A stretch of 64,000 nucleotides of DNA from Siphonobacter aquaeclarae (GTDB lineage Bacteria > Bacteroidota > Bacteroidia > Cytophagales > Spirosomataceae). Shown here one piece after another: positions 36,901-44,863 of this stretch. Position 1 is the stretch's first letter. Each line of letters opens with the position of its first letter. The notes beneath the pieces were generated by a model that saw only the letters and a list, made by a program, of their open reading frames with translations, did no database searches and was not told where the DNA came from. The DNA is taken from the NCBI RefSeq assembly GCF_900103285.1, contig NZ_FNGS01000006.1:186001-250000 (forward strand). Reading direction: 5' to 3'. The translations under genes were made by a program, and so were the position numbers.

Positions 36901-38020
36901 CCAGGTGTGGATGGATGCCGCCCGCAAGGCCGGTAACCGCGCCGAGCTGGACCGCCTGGAGAGCGAGCGGCGGGAGGAGCTGAAGAAGGTGGACGACACG
37001 GTCAAAGCCAACAAGCTGGGAAGTGAGAACCTGGAGCGGATGGAAAAAGACCTGGCCGACAAGAAGACCACCATCAACACCAAGTACAACGACGCGCTGA
37101 CGAAGAAAACCAAGTCGACGGCCAATGAGATCGGCAAAATCCAGAACGAGCAGGCTGTCAAGGAAAAGGACATGAAGCGCCAGCAATGGAAAGGGCAGCA
37201 GAAGGCAGACATGGCTACGGCGCTGATTAACGGGGCGCTGGGGACGATCAAAGCCCTAGCCTCGGGCATGTTTCCGTTGAACCTGGTCTTTGCCGCCATC
37301 GTGGCGGGTCTGACGGCTGTTCAGGTAGCCAAGATCAAAAGCCAGCCCGAACCGACGTTTGCGCACGGGGGCTTTGTGGCCCAGGGCGGCAAACACGGCG
37401 CGCGCTATGGCGACGGCGGCATTGCCCTGGTCGACCGCAGAAGCGGCCGGGAAGTCGGGGAGATGGAAGGCGACGAAGCCATTATCTCTGCCGACCAGAC
37501 GGCAGCCAACTGGCCGCTTATTCAGCAGATGTTTACCAATGCCCGCACGCCGGGAATGCGCCGGAAAGCAGTGATGGGTGATAGGCCGCCGATGGGTTTC
37601 CGCGACGGCGGCCAGGTGTTTGAATCCCCGTACTGGAAAAAGGAGATGTACCTGTTTGGCAGCAAGAAAAAGAAGGAAGCCGAACGGGCAGCAGCTGAAG
37701 CCGAGCGCCAGGCAGCCGAAGCCGCCGCCGAAGCGGAAGCGTCAGCGGCCGAGTACGGAGACTATGCCAGCGCCGGGGGCATTGAAGGGTCAGCCGATGC
37801 GGAAGCAGCCCAGCAGGCGGCCATGGAGCAGGGCATGAAGCAGCTGGAACTGCTGGAGGCCATCGCCACCGAGACCAAGGCAGTCGCCGGGGCGGTGTTG
37901 GCCGTCAAGCAGGCCGTCGACGGCAACGCGTCAGCCACCTACCAGGTACGCGATGCGGTCTGGGCATCGGCAGGCGATACCCGCAACGCGCTGATTTCAG
38001 CCCTGTCGAATTTCGGGTAA
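33974..38020 (+). CDS. phage tail tape-measure protein
   Basis: 1348 aa. Coiled-coil N-terminus (~1-140), then a TP901-type tape-measure core (~150-380: TGKFEKYETTLSNLLGS, AAKTPFSVDTLTDSYVKM, LTGRWDSITDVFEQVTAAVGE), hydrophobic segments (~420-460), and ~550 residues of highly charged coiled coil (to ~1050). Near the C-terminus come a hydrophobic stretch (ALASGMFPLNLVFAAIVAGL) and Gly-rich segments. Length would set tail length, implying a long-tailed virion. It is the largest gene of the element. Confidence 0.9.
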   Translation: MISDEIAIKFTGAADGLNKVIGGVATGAKEATNAWKEAEKAAKAADAAVTALERDGKKGTDAWKQAKDAAKAARAEAETARKSTELSSMTYTQLSNHVNKLSKELKSLPRDTEAFKQKAKELAAAEKEFAAVKKQVDGIKKSGQDLGEPGLWNKITKGVGGIGVAFKAFFALQIVQFLWDIGKAIFETTGKFEKYETTLSNLLGSQTKAKEAMQALKDIAAKTPFSVDTLTDSYVKMVARGLRPSEEQIKRMGDAAAKMNKPFDQLMEAVLDVSNTERWNEIGIKVSKVGDKIKTNIGGSTKYFDATEQGAMEMAVAFGSTTDAMGLMEKQAGGLTGRWDSITDVFEQVTAAVGERLRPVFLAFLGVMEEGVVFLMEMVKNSRPLVEVFDGLWEACKTLFSALGDLVYDLFPGLKNQTASSTNLMKTLAVAFSVVIAAIQFTVHMVQLVIDGFGMLVNAAKAAAMALTFDMSGAEKAWKDVQAGWKRTGDHLDANAASIKKTLKASFVDYPKEEAAKGMLPVRDAHAKVNKEMTDTQKKELEKRQKAADAARKREMKAIDETYKQEQEALIAKLGTEVERERAKVDLKYELLRRAAERETKAGHELTVKLREIEEQRKADLREVEAKHLAKVKEANEKALAQIAEQEAQTKINSIRDELEREIAKIEAKKQKRLAEIATTLADERYKATLSKAIETEALSEIEKAREDHRVKEAAKEEKAAQKRLEVVKYTIDQQAAAEMALLDFKELQAGTNATKLAAIHKERVDRELFWTKEKLTAERDAELHKAELNIRDTEELKITQKAITDRYHAEDVRAEGEAAEKKKQIDAELTESKKRRAEGFSNAFAAILNGDVSAFAAACDQMVQGEKSAWQKRLQQNMAGYEAIAGMATQAVNFLNQLSQQRLETEMANLKKETDAKIEAARTQEQTELNRLDTEQRAEMDKLEKEWLANELSASELEKLENELVAARQQVNDEYQVWMDAARKAGNRAELDRLESERREELKKVDDTVKANKLGSENLERMEKDLADKKTTINTKYNDALTKKTKSTANEIGKIQNEQAVKEKDMKRQQWKGQQKADMATALINGALGTIKALASGMFPLNLVFAAIVAGLTAVQVAKIKSQPEPTFAHGGFVAQGGKHGARYGDGGIALVDRRSGREVGEMEGDEAIISADQTAANWPLIQQMFTNARTPGMRRKAVMGDRPPMGFRDGGQVFESPYWKKEMYLFGSKKKKEAERAAAEAERQAAEAAAEAEASAAEYGDYASAGGIEGSADAEAAQQAAMEQGMKQLELLEAIATETKAVAGAVLAVKQAVDGNASATYQVRDAVWASAGDTRNALISALSNFG

Positions 38021-38031
38021 GCGGCCCAACT

Positions 38032-38072
38032 TTAACCGTTCACTGCAAAAGGTGTGGTGAACGGTTAATTTT
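38032..38072 (+). terminator. terminator after the tape-measure gene
   Basis: A 12-bp perfect stem (TTAACCGTTCAC, 38032-38043, with 38057-38068) is followed by TTTT. It separates the tape-measure unit from the cassette at 38068-38765. Confidence 0.8.
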
Positions 38073-38106
38073 ACTGACAATCAGTAAAATGACAGGGATA
38101 TTTTTG
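38068..38106 (+). promoter_or_regulatory. promoter with operator-like palindrome for the 38139 gene
   Basis: ATTTTACTGA-CAA-TCAGTAAAAT (38068-38090, 10-bp arms) lies 8 bp upstream of TATTTTTG (38099-38106), which fits the -7 element TAnnTTTG. A protein bound to the palindrome would cover the -33 region. The repressor is unknown. Confidence 0.55.
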
Positions 38107-38138
38107 TATATTGTACTCAAATCCAGCAATAGTTAGTT

Positions 38139-38654
38139 ATGTTAAAAACCGTCACCCTCGAAGTCCCCAAGTACCTGAAAAAGTTCTACGAACATGAGTA
38201 TGGCACAGACGCACGCGGCCGCGTGCTGGTGGAAAAATGGTCCGAAGTGGGCAGGCTCCTACACCTGGTCAGCCGGACGATTCCCTTCACCCAGCCGGTC
38301 CGCAAAACAGCCAGTACGGCGCTTACCCTGGTGTACAACATCCGGGAGAAAGCCTTCGAAATTCCCTACGACAAAATCCCGGACCTTCAGCGGCAGCTCG
38401 ACGAGATTTTCCGGCGCACGATGGTATGCGAAGTGCGCCGGGTGCATGAGCTGACCGGCGGCGACTACTCGCCCCACATCCGGGACTTTCTCGGGCGCTA
38501 CGGCATCGCCGTCGACGAAGACTGCGACTGGGAAGTCATCCGCAAGATTTACCGGGACTACCTGGATAGGACCGAGAAGAAAAACGCCCGTCTGAGAAGC
38601 CAGATTAATGCGGTAGGGACTGGAAAAAGTTTTGCACAAAAAGTCCGGGCGTAG
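38139..38654 (+). CDS. prophage protein of unknown function in its own transcription unit
   Basis: 171 aa, basic, mixed helix and strand, beginning MLKTVTLEVPKYLKKFYEHEYG. I recognise no domain with certainty; a nucleic-acid-binding role is possible from the charge and from the phased repeats that begin in its 3' end. It is flanked by terminators on both sides and has its own promoter and palindrome, so it behaves like a 'moron' inside the structural operon. Confidence 0.6.
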   Translation: MLKTVTLEVPKYLKKFYEHEYGTDARGRVLVEKWSEVGRLLHLVSRTIPFTQPVRKTASTALTLVYNIREKAFEIPYDKIPDLQRQLDEIFRRTMVCEVRRVHELTGGDYSPHIRDFLGRYGIAVDEDCDWEVIRKIYRDYLDRTEKKNARLRSQINAVGTGKSFAQKVRA

Positions 38655-38712
38655 GTGGGGTAGGTCCGGCTCCGAACAAAAAAGTCCGGGTACTGCCTGA
38701 AAAGTCCGGGGA
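38638..38712 (+). repeat. four helically phased direct repeats around GTCCGG
   Basis: GTCCGG cores start at 38643, 38664, 38684 and 38705, spaced 21, 20 and 21 bp (two helical turns). Copies 1, 3 and 4 share an A-rich flank (AAAAAGTCCGGG); copy 2 is degenerate (TAGGTCCGGC). The array overlaps the 3' end of the 38139 gene and lies before a terminator. Such phasing suggests cooperative protein binding on one face of the DNA. Confidence 0.7.
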
Positions 38713-38724
38713 CATCCCGCTATA

Positions 38725-38765
38725 AAAACCGCTCTGGCAATGCGCCAGGGCGGTTTTTGTTTTTT
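38725..38765 (+). terminator. strong terminator after the phased repeats
   Basis: AAAAACCGCTCTGGC pairs with GCCAGGGCGGTTTTT (one mismatch), followed by GTTTTTT. Confidence 0.88.
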
Positions 38766-38835
38766 ATTCCTATCTGTATACCCCTTAAAATCGGGTCCTT
38801 TTCGGAGCCAGGACGACCGGGCAATTTTGGAGTCT

Positions 38836-39387
38836 ATGGAAAGTCCCTGGCTCCTTTATGATTTGCCCTCACCGGCGAGTTTTTCCGTGAACGACTACGC
38901 AGGCCGTAGGCTTTCACGCATCCGGATGATTCCCGCCCCGCTGGTGGAGATGATCGACGGCCGGCCGATTCTCAAGCCTGGCGCGCAAACGCTGTTTGTG
39001 CAGCTGGCGACGGCCGACACCACCCCGGCCACCTATCAGGAAGAAAGCCCCCCTGATTCGGCCGGTCAGCTCTACACCTGGACGATCTCGTTTACCCAGC
39101 CCCGGTACACGGCAGAGACCCGGGATTTTTTGAGACGCTTTGCCCGGGTGAAATGGATTGCCCTGGTCGAGTCGGTCGGCGGGAGCTGCTGGCTGGTGGG
39201 CACCAAGGATTTTCCCCTGATGCTTCGCTCTTCTTCCGCCGTGGGGGGAAACAAGAACAATTCCACGCTGACGCTGTCAGGCCAGGGACCACGGCCTGCC
39301 GTCAGCATTGACACCATCGAAGACACGGCCCTGTCTGGCAGTGGACCCTTCGACCCCAACGATTTTCAAAACAACTTCGACGTTTAA
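38836..39387 (+). CDS. phage structural protein, unassigned
   Basis: 183 aa from the ATG at 38836; the longer frame would include the terminator at 38725-38765. The product (QLYTWTISFTQPRYTAETRDFLRRF, NSTLTLSGQGPRPAVSIDTI) looks beta-rich, like small tail or baseplate proteins. It lies 2 bp before the tail-spike gene. Confidence 0.55.
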   Translation: MESPWLLYDLPSPASFSVNDYAGRRLSRIRMIPAPLVEMIDGRPILKPGAQTLFVQLATADTTPATYQEESPPDSAGQLYTWTISFTQPRYTAETRDFLRRFARVKWIALVESVGGSCWLVGTKDFPLMLRSSSAVGGNKNNSTLTLSGQGPRPAVSIDTIEDTALSGSGPFDPNDFQNNFDV

Positions 39388-39389
39388 CC

Positions 39390-42335
39390 ATGTGGACCTT
39401 AACACAAGTAAAGGCTAAGATTCAGGAGAAAGTCCGGGCCGCCACCCGGCAGATGAAAGTTACCGCGAATGATTTGGCCGATCTGCTCGATGCCAACGCG
39501 GAGTTTGTCGACGAGCGCTATTCGGAGATGCGCGCCAGCTTTGACGCCTTCACGACCACCTACACCCAGGTGCCGCAGATTGTGCCGGTGCCGGACTATG
39601 CCTATTCGACTTACACGACGCTCAACACCTTTAAAGAGCAGCTTTCCTGGTACTTTGTCAAAGCCAGCAAGCGCCTGGAGAAGGTTGGGGTCTTTATTTT
39701 CAAGCGCAGCAGCCAGGGCACGATCACCGCTGACGCCCGGCTGCAAGTACTTCACCGGCGGGGCACGACGACAACGGTATTACTCGACACGGTCATCCCG
39801 GCGGCGGATATGGCCCGCTACAACCAGGCCGATGCCATCGTCAATTACCGGGACTACGAGTATGTGGCTAAACTGGCCGTGCCGATAGACGTAGTGGGGG
39901 GAGATGAGCTGTTTGTCTCGCTTTCCTGCGATACCTACTTAAACCCGGTGCATTCATCGACCAACAAGCTATCGACCACCGGGGAGTGGAACGATGGAAC
40001 AAACGTCTACCGGCTCTGGAATTACAACCTGCCGTCGACCCGGACAACGATTCCGACTAAGACCGTGGACCAGACCTACCATGCCATTCACTTTTACAAC
40101 GAAAAGGCGCAGATCATCCGCCTGGAGACGCTGGAGAGTGGCCTGACCAGTGCCAACGCCGGGATTACCTCCCTTACCCAAACGGTGACGCCTCTGTCTG
40201 CCCAGGTGGACGCCAACACCAAGGCAGTCAGCCCGCTTGCTACCCAGCTGCTGCCGGTGGCCGTGATCCAGCCGGTTCCCTCGTATGCGCTTTTGACCTA
40301 CTCGGTTGCCGACTCCTTTAAAGAGCAGCTTTCCTGGTACTTTGTGAAAGCTGCCAAGCAGCTCGACCGGGTAGGGGTGTTTATTTTCAAGCGCAGCAGC
40401 CAGGGTACGATCACGGCTGACGCCCGCATTCAGGTACTTCACCGGCGGGGCACGACGGTCACCGTGCTGCTCGACCGGACGATACTGGCCGCTAGCCTTG
40501 CCGCCTACAACAACGCCGACGTGGTGAGCGACTACCGTAACTACGAGGTGGTTTCCGATCTGAATACGCCGATAGCGGTACTGCCGGGGGATGAGCTGGC
40601 TGTCTCGCTTTCGTGCGACACGTACTTAAACCCCATCTATTCGGCGACGGATGCGCTGCTGTCTTCGGGCGAGTGGAACGACGGGACGGGCTGCTTCCGG
40701 CTTTGGGGGTACGGCCTTCCGGGCAAGCGGACGGCTTTTCCCGATAAAACCGGTCACCAGGAAGCAAACTACCACGCCATCAACTGGTATGAGAAAAGGT
40801 ACCAGTCCACGGAAATCAATGGGCTCAAGACCCGGGTGACGGCCCTGGAGGCGCTCAACCCCTCGGGTCAGGAGTACACGGCCCTGGTACCGCGCAACAT
40901 TTACTTTCCCAACAATTCCTTTGCAGCTCGGCATGAGGCGGTCATTCTTTACGCCCAGCGGTTTGTCAGGGACAAGCTGCCGGTGTGGATCAACAACGTC
41001 GGCCAGCACCGGTTAAACCTTTCCCGGGACGATTCCAACACGGCGAATGTCAACGCCGAGACGGTGAGCCTGACGCTCAAATGCCCCGGTTATGTCGACA
41101 AGGCCGTCTCGATCAACCGGCTGTCGGTGCGGCCGTCGGTGCTGGCCGCGCAGTTTCCCAAGGTGTTGTACCTGGGCGACTCAGTCACCGAAAACCGGCC
41201 GAAAAACGGCATACAGCAGGGAGCCGGGGCCATGTGGGCCATGCTGAAGGAAATTTCGCTGATGAACCGGGCCGACAACGGCGGCACGGGCTACGACCTG
41301 CTGTGCGTGGGAACCAAGTTCAAAGTGGATTCCACGATCAGCTACAAGGGCCAGAATCTGAACGTCTACGGCTACGCGCAGGGTATAGGCAGCTGGACGG
41401 CGTTTAATTACCTGAGACACCCCTTCAACCTGCACACCAACAAAGCCGGTGCCTGGGCGCTGCTGGGACTATTGACCAGCCAGGGGCGGGCCTATACGGC
41501 AAGCCCCGCAGATAACCTGCTCATTGCCAAAACCTGCTACGGGGTAACGGCTCCGGTCATCAACAACGAATCCTATACGCTGCTGGTTTCGGCGGGTCAG
41601 ATTGCCGACGCCGGGCTTTGGACAGGTTCGGCTGCCCAGGTGAGCGCCGTGCAGGCCTGGATCGACCTGGTAGCTGCCAATAACCTGCAAACGACCAACT
41701 CCAACCCGTTTTTTGACATTACCAAGACGGGTTCAAACCGCTTTTCGGTTGCCGCCTACCTGAGCCGGTATAAGACCCTGGCAGACGATGGGGTGACCCG
41801 GCTCAGTGTCGGCAGCTCTGCCGGTAGCCGGGTGACGAGTAACACCGCCTGGGACGTATGTACGCCGACGCACGTGGTGATCTGCCTGGGCGAAAACGAC
41901 CGCAGCCACACCAGCAACTACGCCGCCATTGCCGACGACATCGCCGAGCTGGGCAACGAATTTAAAGCAGCGATCCCGGCCGCCAAACTGGCGTTTTGCC
42001 TGACGCCTATTCCGGGCGTGATGCACCCGGAACGGTACCCGGATTATACGGGGCGGTTTTCGCAGTTTGACCACAACAACAAGTTCGACTTCTATTCGGT
42101 GGTGGCGGCCCGCTTCGGCACCCTGGCAGAGCAGACGGCGGCGGGCTTCTACCTGGTCGAGACCTGGCACACCATGACGCCTGCCGGGCACATGCTGATC
42201 CAGGAGCAGACCGACAACGGCACCGGCGGCGTGGCAAAGGTGGGGTACCCCGACAGCATCCACCCGGGCTGGTTTCCGCTTCGGGAGGGCGGCGTGCAGC
42301 TCTACGGCTGGCTGGGCTATACGTATACGGTTTAG
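39390..42335 (+). CDS. tail spike/fibre with duplicated module and SGNH/GDSL esterase domain
   Basis: 981 aa. A helical N-terminus (~1-60) is followed by two homologous beta-rich modules (~64-235 and ~291-470, sharing FKEQLSWYFVKA, VGVFIFKRSSQGTITADAR, LSCDTYLNP), then an SGNH/GDSL hydrolase domain. Its blocks are visible: GDSVTENR near 592, GENDRS near 831, and DSIHPGWF near 953, giving the Ser-Asp-His set. Such domains deacetylate host polysaccharides. This is the probable receptor-binding spike. Confidence 0.82.
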   Translation: MWTLTQVKAKIQEKVRAATRQMKVTANDLADLLDANAEFVDERYSEMRASFDAFTTTYTQVPQIVPVPDYAYSTYTTLNTFKEQLSWYFVKASKRLEKVGVFIFKRSSQGTITADARLQVLHRRGTTTTVLLDTVIPAADMARYNQADAIVNYRDYEYVAKLAVPIDVVGGDELFVSLSCDTYLNPVHSSTNKLSTTGEWNDGTNVYRLWNYNLPSTRTTIPTKTVDQTYHAIHFYNEKAQIIRLETLESGLTSANAGITSLTQTVTPLSAQVDANTKAVSPLATQLLPVAVIQPVPSYALLTYSVADSFKEQLSWYFVKAAKQLDRVGVFIFKRSSQGTITADARIQVLHRRGTTVTVLLDRTILAASLAAYNNADVVSDYRNYEVVSDLNTPIAVLPGDELAVSLSCDTYLNPIYSATDALLSSGEWNDGTGCFRLWGYGLPGKRTAFPDKTGHQEANYHAINWYEKRYQSTEINGLKTRVTALEALNPSGQEYTALVPRNIYFPNNSFAARHEAVILYAQRFVRDKLPVWINNVGQHRLNLSRDDSNTANVNAETVSLTLKCPGYVDKAVSINRLSVRPSVLAAQFPKVLYLGDSVTENRPKNGIQQGAGAMWAMLKEISLMNRADNGGTGYDLLCVGTKFKVDSTISYKGQNLNVYGYAQGIGSWTAFNYLRHPFNLHTNKAGAWALLGLLTSQGRAYTASPADNLLIAKTCYGVTAPVINNESYTLLVSAGQIADAGLWTGSAAQVSAVQAWIDLVAANNLQTTNSNPFFDITKTGSNRFSVAAYLSRYKTLADDGVTRLSVGSSAGSRVTSNTAWDVCTPTHVVICLGENDRSHTSNYAAIADDIAELGNEFKAAIPAAKLAFCLTPIPGVMHPERYPDYTGRFSQFDHNNKFDFYSVVAARFGTLAEQTAAGFYLVETWHTMTPAGHMLIQEQTDNGTGGVAKVGYPDSIHPGWFPLREGGVQLYGWLGYTYTV
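39579..40800 (+). repeat. internal module duplication in the tail-spike gene
   Basis: Segments ~39579-40100 and ~40255-40800 encode homologous ~175-residue modules with long near-identical DNA stretches (for example around 39634 and 40318). They are separated by a short helical linker. The retained DNA identity suggests a fairly recent duplication or ongoing gene conversion. Confidence 0.8.
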
Positions 42336-42341
42336 GGAACG

Positions 42342-42379
42342 CCGGGCAGGGGTAGAATTTTAGTCCTATCCCTGCCCGG
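42342..42379. terminator. 10-bp perfect stem-loop between spike and capsid protease
   Basis: CCGGGCAGGG (42342-42351) pairs with 42370-42379, with extra pairing inside the loop. No clear T run follows. Confidence 0.5.
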
Positions 42380-42429
42380 ATACCGGCTGCAAGTTTGGGT
42401 CTCCTTTTACAAACAGCGCCCAAACGCCT

Positions 42430-43272
42430 ATGTCCCTGATTGCCTTTTCAGGCCAGCCGCTTGCCATCCACTGGCCGACGTTTCAAAACTCCTTTTTGCC
42501 GCTGATGCAATCCGGGGAAAAGCAGGCAAAAGCCTACGACATTCCCACACCCGACAAGCAGCAGGCGGCATCGGCAGACTGGCTCATGTACCTGCTCGAC
42601 TATTACCGGGCACCTGACGAGCTGGGCGTGGTCGTACTGCCGCTGAAAGGCGTGATGAGCCGGAACACTTCCTGGTACAACGCCTACGGCAATGCCTTTC
42701 TTTCGGCTCTGATCGACCGGGCAGACCGGGAAGAGAGCGTCAAAGGCCTTGTTCTGGACGTATTCAGCCCGGGTGGGACGGTCGACAGCACCAAGGCACT
42801 CGCTGACTCCCTGTACCGTTTTACCAAACCCGCAGTAGCGCACACGGCGTATGCTGCCTCCGCAGCGGTTTGGGCCTCGGCGCAGTGCGACGTGGTGCTG
42901 CTGGAGAAGCAGGCGGCGACTGAAATGGGCAGCATCGGCACGCTGCAATACCACACCGACCTTCGGGGAGCGATGGAAAAAAGTGGTGAAGTCACCACGA
43001 TCTTCCGCGCGAAAGGTTCGCCGGATAAACTATCGGTTAACTCGTTTGAAGAACTCACCGACGAAGGCAAAGCAGCCATTCAGGAGCGCTTGGATGCCAG
43101 CCAGAAAGAGTTCGTTTCCGACGTTCGCCGGGGCCGGGGTGGGAAAATCAGCAGTGCCGATGCCTTTACAGGGCGTATGTTCTCCGCGCCCGAAGCCATC
43201 CGCCTGGGGCTGGCGGACGGCTTCGGAACGCTGGGGGACGCGGTGGAGCGGGTGCTGAAACTTGCCAAGTAA
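42430..43272 (+). CDS. S49 (SppA-like) capsid maturation protease
   Basis: 280 aa. Family S49/phage protease C features: GLVLDVFSPGGTVDSTKALAD, then AYAASAAVWASAQCD with the likely nucleophile Ser, and ATEMGSIGTLQYHTD. It processes scaffold and capsid during head assembly. The next two genes encode the scaffold-like and capsid proteins, the expected partners. Confidence 0.88.
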   Translation: MSLIAFSGQPLAIHWPTFQNSFLPLMQSGEKQAKAYDIPTPDKQQAASADWLMYLLDYYRAPDELGVVVLPLKGVMSRNTSWYNAYGNAFLSALIDRADREESVKGLVLDVFSPGGTVDSTKALADSLYRFTKPAVAHTAYAASAAVWASAQCDVVLLEKQAATEMGSIGTLQYHTDLRGAMEKSGEVTTIFRAKGSPDKLSVNSFEELTDEGKAAIQERLDASQKEFVSDVRRGRGGKISSADAFTGRMFSAPEAIRLGLADGFGTLGDAVERVLKLAK

Positions 43273-43295
43273 CGTTTTCAACCTTCAATCTTAAC

Positions 43296-43730
43296 ATGAG
43301 TAAACCCACCACCAAGGGGAGTTTCCTGGCCCGGAATTTCCCCACCCTTTTCGGGCTTTTGAACTCGAAAGAGGTAGACCAGGCCGCGTTCGCGGCAATT
43401 GAAAAAGAAGCCGAAACGGCGCTTGCCGCCAGCCAGGAGGCCGGACTGGAAGCCGAGCTGGAAGACCCGGAAGGTGATCCGGACGACGAAGAAGAAGAAA
43501 ACGCCGCGTCGGCCGCCCAGGCCAGCCAGACCGCCCAGCTCATTGCCGAGAACGCCGCCCTGAAAAAGGAGAACGAGCGCTACAAAGCAGCCCAGGCCCA
43601 GGAGGCCGCAGCCGGCCGCGTCACTCCCCAGGAGGATGCCAGCACGCGCCGCAAGCCTGAAACCCAGAAACTCGCTGCCAATGACCCCATGGGTATGGCG
43701 CTGGCACACTGGGCAAAAAACCACAAGTAA
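43296..43730 (+). CDS. putative head scaffolding protein
   Basis: 144 aa, very acidic in the middle (EDPEGDPDDEEEENAAS) with an Ala/Gln/Glu-rich predicted coiled coil (TAQLIAENAALKKENERYKAAQAQ). Composition, size and position between the S49 protease and the capsid gene fit an assembly scaffold. Ends before a terminator-like hairpin. Confidence 0.7.
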   Translation: MSKPTTKGSFLARNFPTLFGLLNSKEVDQAAFAAIEKEAETALAASQEAGLEAELEDPEGDPDDEEEENAASAAQASQTAQLIAENAALKKENERYKAAQAQEAAAGRVTPQEDASTRRKPETQKLAANDPMGMALAHWAKNHK

Positions 43731-43738
43731 ACCACCCT

Positions 43739-43766
43739 TGCCGGGCAATTAGTCCCGGCACTTTTT
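43739..43766 (+). terminator. terminator-like hairpin before the capsid gene
   Basis: TGCCGGG / CCCGGCA with an 8-nt loop, followed by CTTTTT. It could partly terminate or, more likely, shield or attenuate transcription into the capsid gene. Confidence 0.65.
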
Positions 43767-43782
43767 CCCCTCTTTTTCTACT

Positions 43783-44778
43783 ATGCTGATTGCCAACAAC
43801 CTGGTTAATTCGGTCGATTTTTCGAGCCTTCCGGCCAAGCTCCAGGAGACGATCTCGGCGAATCCCATCGTCTTTAACCAGTTCCTGGTCGACGGATTCG
43901 CCAAAATCCGGGAGGACTTCATCGTCGATGAGTCGGACGAGAAGACGCCGCTGATTTCCATGGAGGTACGTGATATTCTCCAGCCTGCCAAAGACGCCTT
44001 TGATCCGACGCCGGATGCGGTCAAGTTCGGGGCACGGATGCCGGAGTTTCACGACATCGACATTGATTTGAGTCTGAAGCGGTCGGACGTCCTGACGTTT
44101 TACCGCAGCTATTTGAAGTATGTCACCGGCCTGAAGTCCCAGCAGGACGTATTGAACAATCCCTGGCCGCTTTTCTTTCTCCAGCAAATCCTGGAAAAAG
44201 CCGGGCACGACCTGGCGACGGTGTCGGCCTACCGGGCCGTGCGCAACGATGCCCAGAAAGGAGCAGGCTATGTGATGAACGGCCTGCTTTACAAGCTGGC
44301 GGAAGGCAGAACCACCGGTGGCGACATTCCGGCAGCCAACGTGTATGATTCCGTGACAGACGCGGCAGGCTTTGACGCTGACGTGTACGACGAGATCAAC
44401 GAGATTGCCCAGCTGACCGAAAGCCTGCCGGAACTGGCAGGGCGGGCGATGACGATGGAAGTTTCCGCGCGGACCTACCGGCTCTACAAGGCTACCCGCC
44501 GGGCCAAGTCACCCAATACGGTCGGGCTGGGAGAGCAGCCGTCGACGCTCGACGACTTCCCGAACATCTCCCTGAAAGTGGAAGCAGGCCTGGGAAATCG
44601 CCGTTTTTCCTGGCTGACGGTGCCGGGTAACAAGTTCTTCACCTTTAACCAGGGCTTTGAAAACTTCAACGCCAAGCTGATGGAAGCCATCAAGGGCTAT
44701 GAAGCCAACCTGTTTTTTTCGGCAGACGTCAACTACGGCGTAGGGAAGTACGTCTTCTCCAACGACCGGATCGACTAG
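43783..44778 (+). CDS. major capsid protein
   Basis: 331 aa. Mixed alpha/beta with a long central helix region (DEINEIAQLTESLPELAGRAMTMEVSARTYRLYK) and a C-terminal segment AKLMEAIKGYEANLFFSADVNYGVGKYVFSNDRID, plausible for an HK97-like capsid subunit. It follows the S49 protease and scaffold, the standard head module. No sequence signature proves it; assignment rests mainly on context and size. Confidence 0.75.
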   Translation: MLIANNLVNSVDFSSLPAKLQETISANPIVFNQFLVDGFAKIREDFIVDESDEKTPLISMEVRDILQPAKDAFDPTPDAVKFGARMPEFHDIDIDLSLKRSDVLTFYRSYLKYVTGLKSQQDVLNNPWPLFFLQQILEKAGHDLATVSAYRAVRNDAQKGAGYVMNGLLYKLAEGRTTGGDIPAANVYDSVTDAAGFDADVYDEINEIAQLTESLPELAGRAMTMEVSARTYRLYKATRRAKSPNTVGLGEQPSTLDDFPNISLKVEAGLGNRRFSWLTVPGNKFFTFNQGFENFNAKLMEAIKGYEANLFFSADVNYGVGKYVFSNDRID

Positions 44779-44796
44779 TTCAACCATCGAGGCCAG

Positions 44797-44830
44797 GGGT
44801 ACCGGCTTGAGACCAGCCCAGCCGGTACCC
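44797..44830. terminator. 11-bp perfect stem-loop after the capsid gene
   Basis: GGGTACCGGCT (44797-44807) pairs with 44820-44830, loop 12 nt. The arms contain GGGTACC, as does the hairpin after terminase at 48678-48705. Confidence 0.55.
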
Positions 44831-44863
44831 TTGGCTAACACCTTCCTTCACCCTTTCTTTTTT

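Noticed and set aside
35387-37299. Several long minus-strand frames (300-400 aa)
   Set aside because: Antisense shadows of the charged, GC-rich tape-measure coiled coil.
38638-38712. CRISPR array
   Set aside because: Repeats are only ~12 nt with ~9-nt spacers and no cas genes; helical phasing fits protein binding better.
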